Source of the DNA: Oribacterium sp. UBA6992
GTDB taxonomy: Bacteria > Bacillota > Clostridia > Lachnospirales > Lachnospiraceae
Reading direction: 5' to 3'
NCBI GenBank assembly: GCA_002449915.1
Contig: DJXY01000092.1
Coordinates: forward strand, 1-15,738
Length of the DNA: 15,738 bases
The position numbers were made by a program, and so were the translations under genes. Positions 1 through 7,564 of the stretch are shown in pieces (within the stretch, counting starts at the first letter, position 1; each line of letters begins with the position of its first letter). The notes below the pieces were generated by a model. It was not told the origin of the DNA, did no database searches, and saw nothing but the letters and a program-made list of their open reading frames with translations.

Positions 1-1062
1 CACTGCCATGGAAATGGTCACATCCAGTCCTGCGATCTGAAACGCAGTCTGATTCACGACCTCCGGAATGACCGGATTGACCTTACCCGGCATAATGGAG
101 GAACCGTTTTGCTTTGCAGGAAGTGTGATTTCCCCAAATCCGGTTCTCGGACCTGAGGACAGGAGCCGCAGATCATTGCACATCTTGGAAATGCTCATGG
201 CGCCTGCCTTAAGCGCACCGGAAACCGCAGAGAAACTATCGAGATGCTCCGTCCCGTCAAAGAGGTCCTCCGCCTGCTTCAACGGATAGCCGCTAAGCTC
301 CTGAAGCTCCGGTACAATATGCATAAAATAGTACGGATCCACATTAATCGCGGTACCGATTGCTGTACCTCCCAGATTTACGACATGCATTTCTTCCGCT
401 GCCGTCTTTAATCTCTTCTGCACTCTCAAAATCATGGTCGCATAGCTGTGGAACTCCTGTCCCAGGCGCATCGGTACCGCATCCTCCAGCTGTGTCCGCC
501 CCATCTTCAGTACATCATCAAATTCCAGCGATTTTTTCTGAAGAGCGTTTGCGAGCGATGCAAGACTCTGATTGAGTTTTGCCAGTAGATCCAGCGCCGT
601 AAGCTTCCCGGCTGTCGGAATGACATCATTGGTCGACTGTGACATATTGACATGATCATTAGGATGCACCTTTTGATAGCTTCCCCTGGCATCGCCCAAA
701 ATCTCACCGGCACGGTTTGCGATCACCTCATTTATGTTCATATTCATACTGGTGCCTGCACCGCCCTGGATCGGATCCACGATAAAAGCATCCGCGAATG
801 CTCCCGCCATCACTTCATCGCATGCCCGGACAATAGCAAGCATCCTTTCCGATGAGAGCCTGCCGGATCCATGATTGGTAATTGCGGCAGCTTTTTTGAT
901 CATTGCAAGATTTCGTATAAAGGCAGGATGCATCCTGTTTCCAGTCATCTGAAAGTTCTGCCAGGCTCGAAGCGTCTGCACACCGTAATATGCATCCTTT
1001 GGTACCTTCATCTCCCCGATCGAGTCCTGCTCTGTACGATACGAAATGGTCTTTATCTCCAT
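1..1062 (-). CDS. aspA: Aspartate ammonia-lyase (aspartase), 3' end cut by window edge
   Basis: The enzyme deaminates L-aspartate reversibly to fumarate and ammonia in the cytosol. The frame is open from the ATG at 1062 to base 1 and shows the first 354 residues of an expected 465-480. Visible motifs are GGAGTS (about 100-105), QSTND (142-146), GRTQLEDAVPM (188-198) and the family signature GSSIMPGKVNP (320-330), whose first serine, S321, is the expected catalytic base. The Q in GRTQLEDAVPM favours aspartase; class II fumarase normally has GRTHLQDATP. The start is well supported: AAGGAGG lies seven bases upstream. The gene is divergent from an Lrp/AsnC regulator 143 bases away, which suggests local amino-acid control. 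The C-terminal quarter is outside the window, so integrity there is unknown. Confidence 0.93.
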   Translation of the reverse strand, partial: MEIKTISYRTEQDSIGEMKVPKDAYYGVQTLRAWQNFQMTGNRMHPAFIRNLAMIKKAAAITNHGSGRLSSERMLAIVRACDEVMAGAFADAFIVDPIQGGAGTSMNMNINEVIANRAGEILGDARGSYQKVHPNDHVNMSQSTNDVIPTAGKLTALDLLAKLNQSLASLANALQKKSLEFDDVLKMGRTQLEDAVPMRLGQEFHSYATMILRVQKRLKTAAEEMHVVNLGGTAIGTAINVDPYYFMHIVPELQELSGYPLKQAEDLFDGTEHLDSFSAVSGALKAGAMSISKMCNDLRLLSSGPRTGFGEITLPAKQNGSSIMPGKVNPVIPEVVNQTAFQIAGLDVTISMAV

Positions 1063-1098
1063 GTCACTGCCTCCTTGTAGCTTTAACCTTCTGAAGGC

Positions 1099-1127
1099 AA
1101 TATACGGTTTCAAAGGCAGCGAGTAAA
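1099..1127 (-). promoter_or_regulatory. Putative sigma-A promoter of aspA
   Basis: On the minus strand TTTACT (1127-1122) is followed after 17 bases by TATATT (1104-1099), so transcription would begin near 1092, about 30 bases before the aspA start. TTTACT occurs again 14 bases upstream at 1141-1136, in an AT-rich stretch. This direct repeat could be part of a regulator site, but that is inference. The -35 matches consensus at four of six bases and the -10 at five of six. Confidence 0.5.
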
Positions 1128-1145
1128 TATTTTTAAGTAAAGACC

Positions 1146-1173
1146 TTGTTTAATTTCATCTGAATGCTATATT
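1146..1173 (+). promoter_or_regulatory. Putative sigma-A promoter of the Lrp/AsnC regulator
   Basis: TTGTTT (1146-1151) and TATATT (1168-1173) are separated by 16 bases, which predicts a start of transcription near 1180. That lies downstream of an in-frame ATG at 1164 and upstream of the AGAGGA ribosome site at 1195-1200, so it supports choosing the ATG at 1206 as the real start. The promoter is back to back with that of aspA; the two -35 boxes are about 20 bases apart. Confidence 0.5.
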
Positions 1174-1205
1174 TGATTAATAAAATAAAGTTTCAGAGGA
1201 AATGT

Positions 1206-1655
1206 ATGAAGGAACTCGATAAAATTGACCTTAAAATCCTGGAAATACTTGAGAACAACGCACGGATGCCGGTAAAGGAAATCGCCAATCAGGTATTTCT
1301 GTCCTCGCCTGCGGTTACCAACCGGATTGAGCGACTGGAAAAGGCGGGGGTTATCACCGGGTATCATGCGGATATCAATTTTCAGAAATTCGGCTTCAAT
1401 ATCCGTGGCTTTATCAATCTGCAGGTAGATCCCAAGCGGAAGCAGGAATTTTACAGCTTTATAGAAAAAGTCCCCAATGTCATCGAGTCAAGCTGCGTGA
1501 CAGGGGACTACTCCATGATGATCGAGGTCGTATTCCGTTATACAGAGGAAATGGATCATCTGATCAATGAGCTGCAGCAGTTTGGACGTACCAAAACCCA
1601 GATTGTATTTACAACCAATGTAGAGCACCGAAGCGTCCCCTTATCAGAAATTTAA
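1206..1655 (+). CDS. Lrp/AsnC family transcriptional regulator
   Basis: A 149-residue protein of typical Lrp/AsnC length. Residues 1-60 form the winged helix-turn-helix; it opens with KELDKIDLKILEILENNAR, and SSPAVTNRIERLEKAGVI forms the recognition helix and wing. Residues 65-145 form the RAM/AsnC ligand-binding and oligomerisation domain, including a CVTGDYSMMIEV stretch. These proteins form octamers or similar assemblies that bind amino acids and bend DNA. The ATG at 1206 is preferred over the in-frame ATG at 1164 because AGAGGA ends five bases before it and the homologous N-terminus begins here. Divergence from aspA suggests that it controls aspA and itself, possibly in response to aspartate or another amino acid; the effector cannot be read from the sequence. 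Confidence 0.9.
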   Translation: MKELDKIDLKILEILENNARMPVKEIANQVFLSSPAVTNRIERLEKAGVITGYHADINFQKFGFNIRGFINLQVDPKRKQEFYSFIEKVPNVIESSCVTGDYSMMIEVVFRYTEEMDHLINELQQFGRTKTQIVFTTNVEHRSVPLSEI

Positions 1656-1703
1656 AAAAGCAGCCGGAAACCATCTATATTACTGGTTTCCGGCTTTGCT
1701 TCA
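1654..1703. terminator. Bidirectional intrinsic terminator between the Lrp/AsnC gene and pepF
   Basis: A perfect 12-bp stem pairs AGCCGGAAACCA (1662-1673) with TGGTTTCCGGCT (1684-1695) around a 10-base loop. On the minus strand the stem is followed by six T (complement of 1659-1654), giving a strong terminator for pepF. On the plus strand the tail is weaker (TTGCTT) but directly follows the regulator stop codon. The convergent layout fits a shared terminator. Confidence 0.88.
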
Positions 1704-1731
1704 CTTATATTACCTGTTGTTTATTGCCTAT

Positions 1732-3513
1732 TCACAAATTTTCCGCTTCGTCAAGGATGCTCTCAAATTTCCGGAGTGCATCCTCCACCGGTGCCGAAGT
1801 TGTAAGATCCACGCCTGCCTGTTTTAACTCATCCAGCGGATACTGACTTCCGCCGAGGCTCAGAAAATCCAGATACTTTTGAGCGGCGCTGCTGCCCTCA
1901 CTAAGGATTTTTTCTGATATTGCAACCGCTGCAGAGTAGCTTGTCGCATACTTATATACATAAAACGGACGGTAGAAATGAGGGATTCTCGCCCACTCGT
2001 ATTTAACCTCATCATCCATCACAAGCGCGGGTCCAAAATACTCTACCGTAAGATCATGGTAAAGTGTATTGAGTGCTCCCGGTGTCAGTGCCTCTCCCCG
2101 CTCTGCCATAGCGTGCGCCAGCTTTTCAAATTCCGCAAACATGGTCTGCCGGTATACTGTCCCCTTAAATCCCTCAAGATACTGATTTAACAGAAACAGC
2201 CTTTCCCTACGATCCGTGGTCTTTTTGAGAAGCTGCTCCACCAGCAGATTTTCATTGACCGTAGATGCCACCTCCGCCACAAACAGCGTATACTCCGCAT
2301 ACTGTGCAGGCTGATGATGGTTTGCAAGCCAGGTATGCTGCGAATGTCCCATTTCATGCGCAATCGTTGTCACGCTGTTATAATCACCGGTAAAGCTCGT
2401 CAGGATGAACGGATTGGAGTGATACGTACCCGAGGAGAATGCCCCTCCCTGTTTTCCCTTATTAGGATATACATCAATCCAGCGATCCCGGAAGGCATCC
2501 CGTACTCTCTCCACATATTCATCTCCAAGCGGTGCTACTGCAGAGAGCACCATATCCTGCGCTTCCTGATACGTCCAGGTACGATCCAGACCCGGTGTAA
2601 GCGGTGCATAAAGATCATAGTAATGAAGCTCCTTCAGTCCCAGAAGCTTTTTTCTAAGTGCCGCATACCGGTGCATTGCCGGCATAAAACGATGAACTGC
2701 TTCAATCAGGCTGTCATATACCGTCACCGGGATGTGCTCCCCCGCCATGGACATCTCGCGCGAGGACCCATAATGCCGTACCCTTGCCTCCTGCACAGCC
2801 GCCTTGACACAGCCACTGTATGCAGCCGCAAAAGTATTGATATGCTGCTGATATCCCTGATAGAAGCTCCGAAATGCGCCTTCCCGCAGTGTCCGGTCTC
2901 CGGACTGCTGCAGAAGGATATAGTTTGCCTGTGTCACTTCATGCTTCTCACCCTTCTGATCCTCTGCATCCTGAAACAAAAGGTCCGCGTTCTGGAGATT
3001 CTCCGCAATTTTAGCAGGCGCACGAAAAACCTCACTAAAGCCTGCAAGCAATGCCTCCGATTCCTTGGACAAAACATGCGGCTTTTCCGTAATCAATTTC
3101 TCAACCGTAAAGGCATAGTCCTTAAGCTCCGGGCTGGATGCAAGTCCGGACAATACCTCCTCCGGAAGTGCCAGAATCTCCGGCTCCGCAAAGGAAATCC
3201 GGGAAACCACCTCTGCATACCTGGCTTCTATCATCGACAGCATCGTCTGCGCCGTCTCGTCCCGCATGTCCTCCGTATTTCTAAGCTCCGCATAGCAGTA
3301 AAGATCCGAGAGCTTGAGCTCGAGCGCGGTCTCCGCCTTAAAATACTCCGCGATGCTCCCGGCATCCTTTAATTTTCCCTGAAACGCTGCGGCGTGATCC
3401 AGCAGCTCCTTAAGACTTCCAAGATCCTCTTTCCATGCCTCATCTGAAGCATACAGTGTGCTAAGATCCCACATATAAGCAGGATCCATATCCTTACGTT
3501 CTTTTATTTCCAT
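1732..3513 (-). CDS. pepF: Oligoendopeptidase F (M3B family metallopeptidase)
   Basis: A 593-residue cytosolic zinc peptidase that cleaves medium-length oligopeptides, normal in size for PepF (about 600). The zinc site is H386-E387-M-G-H390 within a TIAHEMGHSQHTW context. The third ligand is probably E414 in LFVAEVASTVNE. The N-terminal half (about 110-230) is the helical oligopeptidase F domain and the rest is the M3 catalytic fold, ending with the expected PHFYRPFYVYKYATSYSAA segment. The start at 3513 is chosen because GGAG lies six bases upstream (GGAGATAACC then ATG). A longer reading from a TTG at 3552 adds 13 residues but has no ribosome site. The gene lies 86 bases downstream of a CorC-like gene on the same strand with no terminator between them, so the two may be co-transcribed. 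A clear terminator follows. Confidence 0.95.
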   Translation of the reverse strand: MEIKERKDMDPAYMWDLSTLYASDEAWKEDLGSLKELLDHAAAFQGKLKDAGSIAEYFKAETALELKLSDLYCYAELRNTEDMRDETAQTMLSMIEARYAEVVSRISFAEPEILALPEEVLSGLASSPELKDYAFTVEKLITEKPHVLSKESEALLAGFSEVFRAPAKIAENLQNADLLFQDAEDQKGEKHEVTQANYILLQQSGDRTLREGAFRSFYQGYQQHINTFAAAYSGCVKAAVQEARVRHYGSSREMSMAGEHIPVTVYDSLIEAVHRFMPAMHRYAALRKKLLGLKELHYYDLYAPLTPGLDRTWTYQEAQDMVLSAVAPLGDEYVERVRDAFRDRWIDVYPNKGKQGGAFSSGTYHSNPFILTSFTGDYNSVTTIAHEMGHSQHTWLANHHQPAQYAEYTLFVAEVASTVNENLLVEQLLKKTTDRRERLFLLNQYLEGFKGTVYRQTMFAEFEKLAHAMAERGEALTPGALNTLYHDLTVEYFGPALVMDDEVKYEWARIPHFYRPFYVYKYATSYSAAVAISEKILSEGSSAAQKYLDFLSLGGSQYPLDELKQAGVDLTTSAPVEDALRKFESILDEAENL

Positions 3514-3599
3514 GGTTATCTCCAATTCTCCACCTTGGGGTTTATGGCACAAGTCGAAGCAAAAGCATTCGCCTGTTTACCTCTTTGTATTCTTGGTGT

Positions 3600-4868
3600 T
3601 TAGTCCTTGTGTTCCTTATCCTCTTCCGCTGCCGGGAAGATGTCCACTCTCGCCTCTTTCACCCTGCGGTCACCGGTTTTAAGCACCGTGAATTTCAAAT
3701 GATCCAGCCGCACCGTTTCCCGCTCTCTCGGGAGATGCCCAAGCTGGTCCATCAAAAATCCATTGACCGTCTCCGACTCCATCTCCTCCTTCGGTTTAAA
3801 ATGAATCGTATCAAAAAGGTCTTCCATCTTGACCGTACCCCGTACCACATACGCCTTGGGGTCGATCCTGCGAATGTCCTCGACCGCTTCTTCCTGCTCG
3901 TCCCAGATCTCTCCGACAAGCTCCTCTATAATGTCCTCAAGCGTCACCATTCCGACGGTACCGCCGTACTCATCCAGGATGATTGCCACATGCATTTTCT
4001 TTTTCTGAAAGGTACGGAGCAGCTCCCCGATCGGCTTTTTAGGGATCATAAAGATTACAGGTCTGATGATTTCCTTGATCGTATGATTGGTTCCGTAAAT
4101 CTTACTGTAAAAATCCTTCTGATTGATGATACCGCGGATATTATCGATGCTGTCCTTATACACCGGGATCCGGGTGAAGTTTGTCTCTTTAAAAGCATTC
4201 GCCACCTCCTCATTGGAGGCATTGATATCCAGGACCTCCATATCTACTCTCGGTGTCAGGATGTCCTCTGCTGTCGTTTCATTAAAATCTATGGAATTAC
4301 GGATGAGACCTGATTCCTGCCGGTCAATCTCACCTCCGCGCTCCGCCTCTTTTACATAGCTCAGGATCTCCTCATCGGTGACTGTTTCCTCAGAAGCCGG
4401 GCGGAAGAGCTTCTGGAGCAGCTTCTGCCATAATCCAAAGAGGAAATTGAGCGGTGTGAAGATGAAAACCAGCACTCTTACAAAGGACACGGAAAACCGT
4501 GCAAATGCATCCGCATTGTTTTTAGCAATGGATTTTGGCGAAATCTCTCCAAACACGAGAAGGACGATCGTGGTAAGAATCGTAGATAAGCCGGATCCCA
4601 GCTGTTCGCCGAACTGTTCCACCAGGAGGACGGTTGCAACGGAAGTTGCTCCGATATTTACAAGATTATTGCCGATCAGGATTGTAGACAGCATTTTGTC
4701 ATACTGATCCAGGAGCTTCAGGATCTCTTCCGCCTTTTTATCTCCATGCTCTGACTGGGTTTCCAGCTTGACACGATTCAGGGAATTAAAGGCAGTCTCC
4801 GCTGCCGAAAAAAATGCCGATAAAATAACGCACAAGACGATGATCAATTCGCCGGTCCCTTGCGACAT
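3600..4868 (-). CDS. CNNM/CorC (HlyC) family membrane protein with CBS pair
   Basis: A 422-residue inner-membrane protein, normal for the family, linked in other organisms to Mg2+ or other divalent-cation transport or homeostasis. Residues 1-155 form the DUF21/CNNM transmembrane domain. Its first helix includes FFSAAETAFNSL (19-30), and the signature FGEISPKS is at 106-113. A linker with an acidic helix follows. A CBS pair spans about 203-325, with ILTPRVDM at 203-210 and ILDEYGGTVGMVTLEDIIEELVGEI at 297-321. The C-terminal CorC/HlyC domain covers about 335-412. The ATG has AAGGAG 11 bases upstream, slightly far but the only good candidate. Older annotations call such proteins hemolysins; nothing here supports a toxin role. 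Substrate specificity cannot be assigned. Confidence 0.92.
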   Translation of the reverse strand: MSQGTGELIIVLCVILSAFFSAAETAFNSLNRVKLETQSEHGDKKAEEILKLLDQYDKMLSTILIGNNLVNIGATSVATVLLVEQFGEQLGSGLSTILTTIVLLVFGEISPKSIAKNNADAFARFSVSFVRVLVFIFTPLNFLFGLWQKLLQKLFRPASEETVTDEEILSYVKEAERGGEIDRQESGLIRNSIDFNETTAEDILTPRVDMEVLDINASNEEVANAFKETNFTRIPVYKDSIDNIRGIINQKDFYSKIYGTNHTIKEIIRPVIFMIPKKPIGELLRTFQKKKMHVAIILDEYGGTVGMVTLEDIIEELVGEIWDEQEEAVEDIRRIDPKAYVVRGTVKMEDLFDTIHFKPKEEMESETVNGFLMDQLGHLPRERETVRLDHLKFTVLKTGDRRVKEARVDIFPAAEEDKEHKD

Positions 4869-4980
4869 AAAATAAAATACTCCTTTAAAATAGTAAAAAC
4901 GATAACAAGCCTATATTACCCGAGCCTGATAAAAAAGTACATGTTTTTTTTAGCTATATCCGGGAATTATTGCAGATTAT

Positions 4981-5021
4981 AGAAAAAGCGAAACCGGGGA
5001 GTGGTTACCGGTTTCGCTTTT
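4981..5021 (-). terminator. Intrinsic terminator, second after thrS
   Basis: A 14-bp perfect stem pairs 4984-4997 with 5008-5021 (AAAAGCGAAACCGG and CCGGTTTCGCTTTT) around a 10-base loop. On the minus strand it ends in a T tract (CGCTTTTTCTAT). It lies about 120 bases past the thrS stop and 112 bases before the corC-like start, so it insulates that gene from thrS transcription. The stem is nearly symmetrical and could also act on the plus strand, where no gene needs it. Confidence 0.8.
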
Positions 5022-5101
5022 GATTTCTGTTTTCTGTTTGAATCACAGTGAATATTAAATTCTGTAAACACTAATGATCCATACCAATGACCCGCCGATG
5101 T

Positions 5102-5138
5102 AAGAAAAGCAGCTCCAGCATCTCAGCTTACAGCTGCT
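5102..5138 (-). terminator. Weak stem-loop just after thrS
   Basis: On the minus strand AGCAGCT (5138-5132) pairs with AGCTGCT (5114-5108) and is followed by TTTCTTA. The stem is only seven base pairs with a 17-base loop that can fold further (AGCTGTAAGCT). It starts six bases past the thrS stop codon. It is probably a weak first terminator or an RNA 3'-end structure backed up by the stronger hairpin at 4981-5021. Confidence 0.45.
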
Positions 5139-5143
5139 GACTT

Positions 5144-7030
5144 TCAGTCAAGTGACTGGATCAGCTCCAGGCTATGCTTTTCATTCAGCTCCTTACACAT
5201 CTCGACAAACTTCTCCAGCGGTACATTCTGAATCTGCTTGTTGGAGCCCCGTACATTGATCGAAACGGTGTTCTCCTCCGCTTCCTTATCTCCAAGGACT
5301 AAGATATATGGATCCTTAAAGTTCTTAAAGTTCTTGATCTTGGTCTTCATATTCTTATCCGAATAATCCGCCTCGACACGTACACCATTCTTAAGAAGCA
5401 GATCCTCTACCTTCTTTGCATAAGCGTTGTGCTCCTCACGGATCGGAACCAGTCCAACCTGATACGGATTCAGCCAGAACGGGAAGTTGCCCTTGAAGTT
5501 CTCAATGACGATGCCGATAAACCGCTCCAGGGAGCCGTAGATTGCACGGTGAATTACAACAGGCATCTGCTGGCTGCCATCCTCTGCTGTATAGGTAAGA
5601 CCGAAATTATGCGGCAGCTGGAAGTCAAGCTGGATAGTACCGCACTGCCATTCACGGCCGAGCGCATCCTTGATCTGGAGATCAATCTTAGGTCCGTAGA
5701 ATGCACCGTCACCTTCATTGATCTCATAGCCGCCCTCGCCATACTGCTCGTCAAGGATCTGCTTGAGATCTGCCTCTGCACGATTCCAGACCTCAATGTC
5801 CCCCATAAAGTCATCCGGTCTTGTGGACAGCTCTGCACGATAGGTTACGCCAAAGGTCTTGTAAACCTCATCTGCGATGGAGATGATATCTGCAATCTCC
5901 TCCTTGATCTGAGACTCCATGACAAAGGTATGGTCATCGTCCTGACGGAACTCCTGTACACGGAACAGACCATTCATCTGTCCGGATTTCTCCTTGCGGT
6001 GCAGTACATCGTACTCACTGTAGCGGATCGGCAGCTCCTTATAAGAACGATTCTTTCTCTTATAGGTAAGCATTGCGTTAGGACAGTTCATCGGCTTTGC
6101 AGCCATGGTATCCGGATTTTCACGGTTATATACAACCGATCCTGCCTGGATCTTTACCTGCTTCTTGGCAGCATCCGCGTCCTTAAGATCCTCTACTACA
6201 TCCTCAATATTGGCATCCGCACTGGTATAGCCATCCAGTCCCGGAACAATAAACATGTTGTTAAGATAATGTGCCCAGTGACCGGAAATCAGCCACAGCT
6301 TCTTATTATTGATGAGCGGCGCGGCAATCTCTGTATAGCCATGTCTTCTCTGTACCTCACGGCTGTACTTGAGAAGTGCCTGATACATCTGCCATCCACG
6401 AGGCAGCCAGTACGGCATACCAGGAGCAGTCTCGTTAAACATAAAGAGCTCAAGCTGAGCGCCGATCTTTTTATGATCCCGCTCTCTTGCTTCCTCAATC
6501 ATCTTAACATGCTGCTTCAGCTCGTCCTTGCTGGGATATGCATACATGTAAACCCGCTGCATATGCTCCCGCTTTTCATCACCTCTCCAGTATGCCATGG
6601 AGCAGCTGTGAATCTGAAAAGCAGCGCTCATAAGCTCCTGTGAATTTTCTACATGAGGTCCGCGGCAAAGATCCACATAATCATCGCCTGTGTAATATAC
6701 GGTGATGGTCTCCCCCTCCGGAAGCTCCTTGATCAACTCTGTCTTGAACTTCTGATCCTTAAAAAGCTCGAGAGCCTCCTCTCTGGAAACCTCCTTCCGG
6801 GTCCATGCTTCCCTTCTCTTGATGATTTCGTGCATCTTGTTCTCGATGGTCTTGAAATCAGCCTCGGTAATGCTCTTTCCCTCCGGAAGTACAAAGTCGT
6901 AGTACGCGCCATCCTCGATCTGAGGTCCGATCGCGTACTGAACATCCTTACCATACAGCTCAATCACAGCCTTAGCCAGAATGTGTGCCAGAGAATGCCG
7001 GTAAACCTGTAAATACTCTTCTCTCTCCAT
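5144..7030 (-). CDS. thrS: Threonyl-tRNA synthetase lacking the TGS domain
   Basis: The enzyme charges tRNA-Thr with threonine. From M1 at 7030 it has 628 residues. The editing domain begins almost at once: HSLAH gives H12 and H16, and CRGPHV gives C122 and H126. The class II catalytic core follows, with SGHW near 249-252, KPMNCP with zinc ligand C316, RVQEFRQDDDHTF with H367, VVIHRA with H494, and motif 3 GSLERFIG (499-506). The anticodon-binding domain occupies about 520-615. The usual 60-residue N-terminal TGS domain is missing, and about 40 extra residues sit between SGHW and KPMNCP (roughly 261-309), where many ThrRS have about a dozen. The start at 7030 has AGGAG six bases upstream. An ATG at 7096 is rejected because it touches the T-box terminator and has no ribosome site. 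Expression is controlled by the T-box leader. Confidence 0.93.
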   Translation of the reverse strand: MEREEYLQVYRHSLAHILAKAVIELYGKDVQYAIGPQIEDGAYYDFVLPEGKSITEADFKTIENKMHEIIKRREAWTRKEVSREEALELFKDQKFKTELIKELPEGETITVYYTGDDYVDLCRGPHVENSQELMSAAFQIHSCSMAYWRGDEKREHMQRVYMYAYPSKDELKQHVKMIEEARERDHKKIGAQLELFMFNETAPGMPYWLPRGWQMYQALLKYSREVQRRHGYTEIAAPLINNKKLWLISGHWAHYLNNMFIVPGLDGYTSADANIEDVVEDLKDADAAKKQVKIQAGSVVYNRENPDTMAAKPMNCPNAMLTYKRKNRSYKELPIRYSEYDVLHRKEKSGQMNGLFRVQEFRQDDDHTFVMESQIKEEIADIISIADEVYKTFGVTYRAELSTRPDDFMGDIEVWNRAEADLKQILDEQYGEGGYEINEGDGAFYGPKIDLQIKDALGREWQCGTIQLDFQLPHNFGLTYTAEDGSQQMPVVIHRAIYGSLERFIGIVIENFKGNFPFWLNPYQVGLVPIREEHNAYAKKVEDLLLKNGVRVEADYSDKNMKTKIKNFKNFKDPYILVLGDKEAEENTVSINVRGSNKQIQNVPLEKFVEMCKELNEKHSLELIQSLD

Positions 7031-7096
7031 ATGATACTCCTCACCGCAACAAAAAGCCCTTTGGGGAAGCTTACTGTCACTTTGCAATTCTTTCAT

Positions 7097-7137
7097 AAAA
7101 AAATCCCAATCTGTCTATAAACTATGACAGATTGGGA
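7097..7137 (-). terminator. T-box regulatory terminator
   Basis: On the minus strand TCCCAATCTGTC (7137-7126) pairs with GACAGATTGGGA (7115-7104) in a perfect 12-bp stem with a 10-base loop, followed by seven T (7103-7097). The 5' arm CCCAA is also the 3' arm of the antiterminator, so the two folds exclude each other, as expected of a T-box switch. Confidence 0.93.
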
Positions 7138-7339
7138 CGATATCACTCGCGGTTCCACCCAAATTGCTGAATGCTCAGATCCAGCCGCTTGAAAGATTAT
7201 AAAGTAATCAACGTATCCGATTAAGGATCTCTCCGAGGTGGTCTTCACCGGAACCTCCACAGAGCCTCGCACCATACGGCTCCTCTCTCAAGCTTAAGCT
7301 CGGGTTACTCTCCTCATCAACGATTTCTTTATTAATTTC
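7104..7339 (-). promoter_or_regulatory. T-box riboswitch, threonine (ACC specifier)
   Basis: The untranslated leader of thrS senses uncharged tRNA-Thr. The T-box core GGGTGGAACCGCGA lies at 7160-7147 on the minus strand. TTGGG just before and within it can pair with CCCAA (7136-7132) to make the antiterminator, in competition with the terminator stem. Stem I lies at about 7318-7234. It has a GAGG...CCTC base, an AGTA bulge, AGAGAG, and a distal hairpin GAGCC...GGCTC whose loop contains GGTGCGA. In the specifier loop, GTGAAG is followed by ACC (7242-7240), a threonine codon, and then the usual A (7239). This agrees with the downstream gene being thrS. Binding of uncharged tRNA-Thr should stabilise the antiterminator and allow read-through. 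Confidence 0.95.
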
Positions 7340-7345
7340 TTCCTG

Positions 7346-7374
7346 ATTCTAATCTCGTTCTCAGACTTTGTCAA
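7346..7374 (-). promoter_or_regulatory. Promoter of the thrS T-box transcript
   Basis: On the minus strand TTGACA (7374-7369, exact consensus) is separated by 17 bases from TAGAAT (7351-7346, five of six). Transcription should start near 7339, just before the T-box stem I, which fits a leader of about 310 bases before the thrS start codon. Confidence 0.88.
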
Positions 7375-7460
7375 GCTGGAATCTCTGCATTACTTGAAGC
7401 TCTGCATCGCAAGTAGTAAGGCGTCACCTTTTTGTCAAGTAGAGAATCCATCTCTGCATT
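7367..7460. repeat. Imperfect direct repeat in the thrS / GGDEF-EAL divergent region
   Basis: TTTGTCAAG followed shortly by ATCTCTGCATT occurs at 7367-7391 and again at 7431-7460. The 8-mer CTCTGCAT occurs a third time at 7400-7407. The first copy contains the complement of the thrS -35 box; the third CTCTGCAT touches the proposed -35 of the plus-strand gene. Apart from the thrS promoter and this repeat, I see no gene or RNA element in the 189 bases between 7375 and 7564. Confidence 0.6.
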
Positions 7461-7487
7461 GCCATTATTACACATCCATGATAATAT
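7459..7487 (+). promoter_or_regulatory. Tentative promoter of the GGDEF/EAL gene
   Basis: TTGCCA (7459-7464) and TAATAT (7482-7487) are spaced 17 bases apart in an AT-rich stretch, which predicts a start near 7494, some 70 bases before the coding start. The -10 match is only four of six and GATAAT in the same stretch is an alternative. Confidence 0.4.
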
Positions 7488-7564
7488 ATAAGTATTTTCA
7501 TAAGAAAAAAGTCACTGCTCTGGTGGTCTGATATCATGGCAGCCCTGTGGCAAAAGGAAAAACG

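Noticed and set aside
2314..3372. Long open frame on the plus strand (352 codons)
   Set aside because: It is antisense to pepF, has no ribosome site, and its translation rich in Arg, Cys and His has no recognisable domain; it is a shadow of codon use in pepF.
3514..3552. Extended pepF start at a TTG (3552)
   Set aside because: No ribosome site; the ATG at 3513 has GGAG six bases upstream and fits the family N-terminus.
3585..4313. Plus-strand open frame opposite the CorC-like gene
   Set aside because: Antisense to a gene with strong DUF21 and CBS motifs; no start signal.
4920..4950. Possible eight-codon minus-strand ORF (MYFFIRLG) before the CorC-like gene as a leader peptide
   Set aside because: No ribosome site, no repeated amino acid and no terminator between it and the gene.
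5429..6643. Long open frame on the plus strand (404 codons)
   Set aside because: It is entirely antisense to thrS, whose motifs are clear, and has no ribosome site or known domain.
7031..7096. Longer thrS N-terminus starting at 7096
   Set aside because: The ATG abuts the T run of the T-box terminator with no ribosome site; the 22 added residues do not resemble a TGS domain, and a good site precedes the ATG at 7030.
7383..7459. Three CTCTGCAT copies as a CRISPR or iteron array
   Set aside because: The units are only 8 bases, the spacing is irregular (17 and 52 bases) and nothing nearby resembles cas or replication genes.
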